Assembly (NCBI GenBank): GCA_002686115.1 | Contig: NZAF01000024.1 | Span: 15,375 to 24,539 of the forward strand | Length of the DNA stretch: 9,165 nt | DNA from: Halobacteriovorax sp. | GTDB lineage: Bacteria > Bdellovibrionota > Bacteriovoracia > Bacteriovoracales > Bacteriovoracaceae | Direction: 5' to 3' | Shown here: piece after piece, positions 6,402 to 9,165 of the stretch | Layout: the number at the start of each line of letters is the position of its first letter | How positions within the stretch are numbered: position 1 is the stretch's first letter | Translations under genes and position numbers: made by a program | The notes under the pieces: model-generated | What the model was told of the DNA's origin: nothing | The model's database searches: none | The model's input: the letters and a program-made list of their open reading frames with translations, nothing else

Positions 6402-6431
6402 ATTTTACCTCTCTATGGTCTTTTATATCAA
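6402..6431 (-). promoter_or_regulatory. Candidate sigma-70-type promoter of the 99-residue gene
   Basis: On the minus strand TTGATA (6431-6426) and TAAAAT (6407-6402) are separated by 18 bases, close to consensus at both boxes. Transcription would start about 35 bases before the ATG at 6360. The leader contains the perfect palindrome TGATCGATCA (6371-6380), whose edge touches the Shine-Dalgarno sequence. Confidence 0.55.
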
Positions 6432-6475
6432 GAAAAAGAGCACTATTATTCCCGCTATGAGATCCCCTAGGGCAA

Positions 6476-6484
6476 TGTTAAAAT
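6476..6484 (+). promoter_or_regulatory. Candidate extended -10 promoter of the acyltransferase-SDR pair
   Basis: TGTTAAAAT is an extended -10 (TG, one base, TAAAAT); no good -35 is seen at the expected distance. The palindrome CCCTAGGG (6465-6472) lies directly upstream and could be an operator. The leader would be about 25 bases, with AAGGG (6505-6509) seven bases before the TTG start. Confidence 0.35.
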
Positions 6485-6516
6485 GTAGTTAAATCAACCA
6501 CTTAAAGGGTAAGTCA

Positions 6517-7356
6517 TTGATAAAACTCACAAATGAGGACAAACTCAATATTGAGAAAGTTGCTCAGACTTTAAAAAAGCATTATGGGGATCATGAGGAC
6601 CCTTGGGGCCTTACTATTGATAAGGCACAGAGAAGTCTTGAGTTGATTTATCCATTTTATAAGTACTACTTTCAGACGAGAGTTTTTGGTGTGGAGAATG
6701 TCGCTGACAAACAGTACATGGTTGTCTCAAATCACAGTGGTCAAATTGCAATTGATGGTCTTCTTATAGGGACAGCTTTTGCTATGGAAGTCGATCATCC
6801 ACGAATCTTAAGAGCTATGGTGGAGAGGTTTTTTACAAACCTTCCCTTTATTAATAAGTGGGCGTCTGAATGTGGGGCAGTTCTTGGAGATAGGGAAAAT
6901 TGTCAAAATCTTCTTGAGAGAGGTGAGTCTCTTCTCGTTTTTCCTGAAGGTGTTCGAGGCGTAGCAAAGAGCACTCCTGATTATTATAATGTACAAGAGT
7001 TTACACGAGGCTTTTATAGAATGGCCTTAAAGAGTAATATTGAAATTATTCCGGTTGCAGTTATTGGTGCTGAAGAGACATTTCCATATGTTTATCAAGC
7101 AAAGTGGCTTGCAAAGAAATTAGGGCTTCCGGCCTTACCTATAAGTGCCAATTACCTTCCGCTTCCCTCTCCTGTAGACATCTACATAGGAAAACCTGTT
7201 CGAGTTGCGGATGACTTATCCACCTTAGATACGGATCATGACATTGACCCTTATATTGATGAAATTGAAGTAACGATTCAAAGTATGATTGATGAGGGAC
7301 TTAAAAACAGAAGAGAGATGCCATTAGTAAATCTCATCAAAGGAAGAAAGTCGTGA
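6517..7356 (+). CDS. Lysophospholipid acyltransferase (PlsC superfamily, MGAT-like group)
   Basis: Likely transfers a fatty acyl chain to a lysophospholipid or related lipid at the inner membrane; the exact substrate cannot be told. In 279 residues: block I is NHSGQIAIDG (72-81) with catalytic His73 and Asp80, spaced H-x6-D rather than the classic H-x4-D, as in MGAT-like members. A GAVLGDREN segment at 120-128 is the probable block II. FPEGVRG at 142-148 is the glycerophosphate-type block III, followed by IIPVAVIGAEE at 177-187. No strong N-terminal membrane helix is seen, so attachment may be peripheral. The start is TTG 6517 with AAGGG seven bases before; an in-frame TAA at 6490 rules out a much longer form. 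It overlaps the SDR gene by 4 bases (GTGA). This acyltransferase-plus-SDR pairing is, to my knowledge, found in several bacterial phyla. Confidence 0.88.
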   Translation: MIKLTNEDKLNIEKVAQTLKKHYGDHEDPWGLTIDKAQRSLELIYPFYKYYFQTRVFGVENVADKQYMVVSNHSGQIAIDGLLIGTAFAMEVDHPRILRAMVERFFTNLPFINKWASECGAVLGDRENCQNLLERGESLLVFPEGVRGVAKSTPDYYNVQEFTRGFYRMALKSNIEIIPVAVIGAEETFPYVYQAKWLAKKLGLPALPISANYLPLPSPVDIYIGKPVRVADDLSTLDTDHDIDPYIDEIEVTIQSMIDEGLKNRREMPLVNLIKGRKS

Positions 7357-8294
7357 ATATTTTAATCATCGGCGCATCTGGAGGTCTAGCGAATATTCTG
7401 ACAGGTCTTCTTCACCAGTCTCACCCTCATGCACATATTACAGGTGTAGACTCAAGACCCTTGAAAAATGATATTCACAATCCTAATTTTACATTTAGAA
7501 AAATGCGCTATACGCGAAGTCAGTTTGAAAAATTATTTCGTGAAAAAAGATTTGATTATGTTTACCACTTAGGAAGAATGAGTCATGTTGGTGGGTCTAA
7601 TCAACAAGATATTATAAAAAGATTAAATCTTAATCTCATTGGTACTAATAAAATATTAGAATTAAGTCTTCAATTTGGTGTAAAAAAGATTATTGTCCTC
7701 TCTACACATCACGTCTATGGAGCTTTATCTGACAATCCCGTTTATTTAAAAGAAGATGCTCCATTAAGAGCAAGTATAAAATATCCAGAGTTAAGAGATG
7801 TAACTGAGATGGATAGTCTATGCACAAATTGGATGTGGCGTTTTAAAGATAAAATAAGCACCGTTATCTTTAGGCCTTGTAATATTATAGGCCCACAAAT
7901 TAATAATTCAATCAGTCAGTATTTAAGAAGTGACTACTCACCTCTTCCAATAGACTTTAATCCAATGTTTCAATTTGTTCATGAATTAGATATGGCAACA
8001 ATTTTAAAAAGGGCAATCGATGATATCGATACTGGTGTCTATAACGTAGCACCGGAACAAACTGTTTCATTAGCAAAGGCCAAAGAGCTTGTCGGCTCTA
8101 GTCATATAGACTTTCCTATAAGCCTTGTAAGCCCTTTAGCATTTGTTTTAAAGAAGTTTTGGAGTTTTCCTGACTACTTACTAGATTATATAAAACACTC
8201 CTGTATCATTGATGGGAATGCTCTTAGAAGACAGATCCCTGATCACCACTATCGCTACACCATTGATGAGTCTTTAAAGCTAATCAATCTATAA
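7353..8294 (+). CDS. NAD(P)-binding extended SDR (epimerase/dehydratase-like), catalytic YxxxK not found
   Basis: A Rossmann-fold protein of the nucleotide-sugar epimerase/dehydratase type, 313 residues. The N-terminal GASGGLA (7-13) binds NAD(P), VDSR (32-35) ends the second strand, and YHLGRMSHVG (71-80) and STHHVYG (117-123, Thr118 in the Ser/Thr catalytic position) follow the family plan. RPCNIIGP (174-181) and FQFVHELDMA further on are also typical of extended SDRs. Where YxxxK should come, the sequence is KYPELRDVTEMD (143-154): either Glu146/Val150, if aligned to the frequent YARDK form, or Tyr144/Arg148. In both readings the lysine is missing. It may bind a nucleotide without oxidoreductase chemistry. 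The start is GTG 7353, overlapping the acyltransferase stop, with AGGA eight bases upstream, so it is translationally coupled to a lipid enzyme. Its end overlaps the exonuclease gene by 11 bases. The substrate is unknown. Confidence 0.85.
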   Translation: MNILIIGASGGLANILTGLLHQSHPHAHITGVDSRPLKNDIHNPNFTFRKMRYTRSQFEKLFREKRFDYVYHLGRMSHVGGSNQQDIIKRLNLNLIGTNKILELSLQFGVKKIIVLSTHHVYGALSDNPVYLKEDAPLRASIKYPELRDVTEMDSLCTNWMWRFKDKISTVIFRPCNIIGPQINNSISQYLRSDYSPLPIDFNPMFQFVHELDMATILKRAIDDIDTGVYNVAPEQTVSLAKAKELVGSSHIDFPISLVSPLAFVLKKFWSFPDYLLDYIKHSCIIDGNALRRQIPDHHYRYTIDESLKLINL

Positions 8295-9165
8295 AGTACT
8301 TAATCTTATATTTATTGAGATAATTGAAAAATAGATTTTTTAAGTCTTCGTCACTGTATAATTTAAATTTTTGAATATCACCGCTTTTAGAAACATATTC
8401 AATTGTCTTTGGCCTAAATTCTTTAACTTTAATAATACAGTCCTCACCTCTTTTCCTTCCTGCCAGTTTTACATAAAAATTTGGTGGATAATCGATATTA
8501 TTTCTTAATTGCCTGTAAAACATCACATTATAATTTTCTTGCCCAAGAGTTTTTTTCAATTTCTCTTTTGCGTCGTTAAAATGTAGAGAGTCTGTTTCAT
8601 GACCGACGAGTGCCCTATAAACACTATCGACCTTTTTCTTTGCAGCTTTTCTTGAAGTAAAGAGAAGTTCCTGCCCTTCAAGATTACTTGCACTACAAAC
8701 TTTTTCTTCGAAGTAGCCTTCTTCATTCTTAATAAGCTTTATACAATAAGGAAAACGTCTGCGGTTCAAGCTTCTGTTAAATGGAGTGTGATTCTTTTTG
8801 ATTTCTGAACATTCATAAAGTAGTGATGCGAGCTCATTTCCCATTAACTCATAACTTATATCTGCAATTTTTGCTCTAAGCTCAGCATCTTTTCTTCTCT
8901 TAATCTCTGCACGAAAATGACTAGCAAGTCTCTTTTTTATGTTATTACTTTTTCCAACATATAAAAGTCGTTTTTGATCATCATAAAAATAGTAAACACC
9001 ATATGTCTCAGGTGCATTCTCGTAGAGTTCAAAGTCAAGATTTGTAGGTAGAGAGATTTTGCGAGCTGTACTTTTCACAAAATCATGAGTTTCCTCTTGG
9101 TTTGTCTTTGACCAAATAATCTTTAATAACTCCACAGTCGCCAATGCATCCCCCATGGCCCTATG
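8284..9165 (-). CDS. DnaQ-like DEDDh exonuclease fused to a Cho/UvrC-like GIY-YIG nuclease (partial, N-terminus off the right edge)
   Basis: Probable DNA-processing nuclease. The reading frame is open to the last base, and the first visible residues HRAMGDALAT are the third exonuclease motif of DnaQ-type enzymes, with the general-base His and last metal-binding Asp; so the ATG at 9156 is internal and the remaining exonuclease domain lies beyond 9165. After a linker, the GIY-YIG domain begins (counting the first visible His as 1) with YGVYYF (55-60) and YVGKSNNIKKRL (69-80), carrying catalytic Tyr58, Tyr69 and Arg79. The metal-binding Glu111 is in GNELASLLYE, and Asn130 in PFNR. This order matches the UvrC N-terminus and the E. 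coli Cho nuclease, which cut beside DNA lesions in nucleotide excision repair. About 150 further residues resemble the Cho/UvrC continuation weakly. Such exonuclease-GIY-YIG fusions are known in other bacteria. It converges on the SDR gene. Confidence 0.9.
   Translation of the reverse strand, partial: HRAMGDALATVELLKIIWSKTNQEETHDFVKSTARKISLPTNLDFELYENAPETYGVYYFYDDQKRLLYVGKSNNIKKRLASHFRAEIKRRKDAELRAKIADISYELMGNELASLLYECSEIKKNHTPFNRSLNRRRFPYCIKLIKNEEGYFEEKVCSASNLEGQELLFTSRKAAKKKVDSVYRALVGHETDSLHFNDAKEKLKKTLGQENYNVMFYRQLRNNIDYPPNFYVKLAGRKRGEDCIIKVKEFRPKTIEYVSKSGDIQKFKLYSDEDLKNLFFNYLNKYKIKYFID

Noticed and set aside
9154..9156. ATG 9156 as the true start of the GIY-YIG protein
   Set aside because: The three codons before it (His-Arg-Ala) complete the conserved exonuclease motif HRAMGDALAT, so the gene continues past the window.
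1..9165. Defence island, prophage, mobile element, CRISPR array or tRNA
   Set aside because: No integrase, transposase, terminal repeats, spaced direct repeats or cloverleaf pattern was seen; the genes are mostly housekeeping and base composition looks even throughout.

Overview
This AT-rich window is densely packed chromosomal DNA. It contains ten protein genes, two of them cut by the window edges. Three things together suggest a free-living Gram-negative bacterium of the Bdellovibrio/Bacteriovorax type (Bdellovibrionota, formerly in the Deltaproteobacteria): frequent TTG and GTG starts, a lipoprotein with a BamE-like tail next to a YicC-gmk-rel cluster, and a DEDDh-exonuclease/GIY-YIG fusion. 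That assignment is inference from gene content and style; there is no rRNA or other marker here to settle it. I see no tRNA, rRNA, CRISPR array, insertion sequence, integrase or phage gene.

Left block (1-2998, all minus strand, read right to left). A short lipoprotein with a SmpA/BamE-like C-terminus is followed after 65 bases by yicC (RNase-family protein), gmk (guanylate kinase) and a bifunctional (p)ppGpp synthetase/hydrolase of the RelA/SpoT family, whose C-terminal half lies beyond the left edge. The last three genes overlap end to start (8 nt, then 1 nt), so they are almost certainly one transcript and translationally coupled. They join RNA turnover, guanine nucleotide supply and alarmone control. 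A candidate promoter with a small palindrome over its -10 lies just before yicC.

Middle block (2999-6066). A 212-base divergent spacer separates the lipoprotein from a plus-strand membrane protein with a FliL-like C-terminal domain and an unusual lysine-rich N-terminal region. Its stop overlaps the stop of a minus-strand sigma-54-dependent activator with no receiver domain. The activator has intact Walker A, GAFTGA and Walker B motifs but an altered sensor I, and its N-terminal region may be an eroded FHA domain. Divergent from it is engB, the ribosome-assembly GTPase.

Right block (6061-9165). A 99-residue unknown protein (minus) converges on engB and diverges from an acyltransferase-SDR gene pair (plus). 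The pair is coupled by a GTGA overlap. The acyltransferase belongs to the MGAT-like lysophospholipid acyltransferase group. The SDR has a good Rossmann motif but no recognisable YxxxK catalytic pair. The window ends with the C-terminal part of a DnaQ-like exonuclease fused to a Cho/UvrC-like GIY-YIG nuclease, convergent on the SDR.

All three convergent gene pairs overlap at their 3' ends (12, 6 and 11 nt), and half of the ten visible start codons are not ATG. I found no convincing new multi-gene system. The most unusual items are the FliL-like protein, the SDR without its catalytic motif, and the atypical sigma-54 activator.
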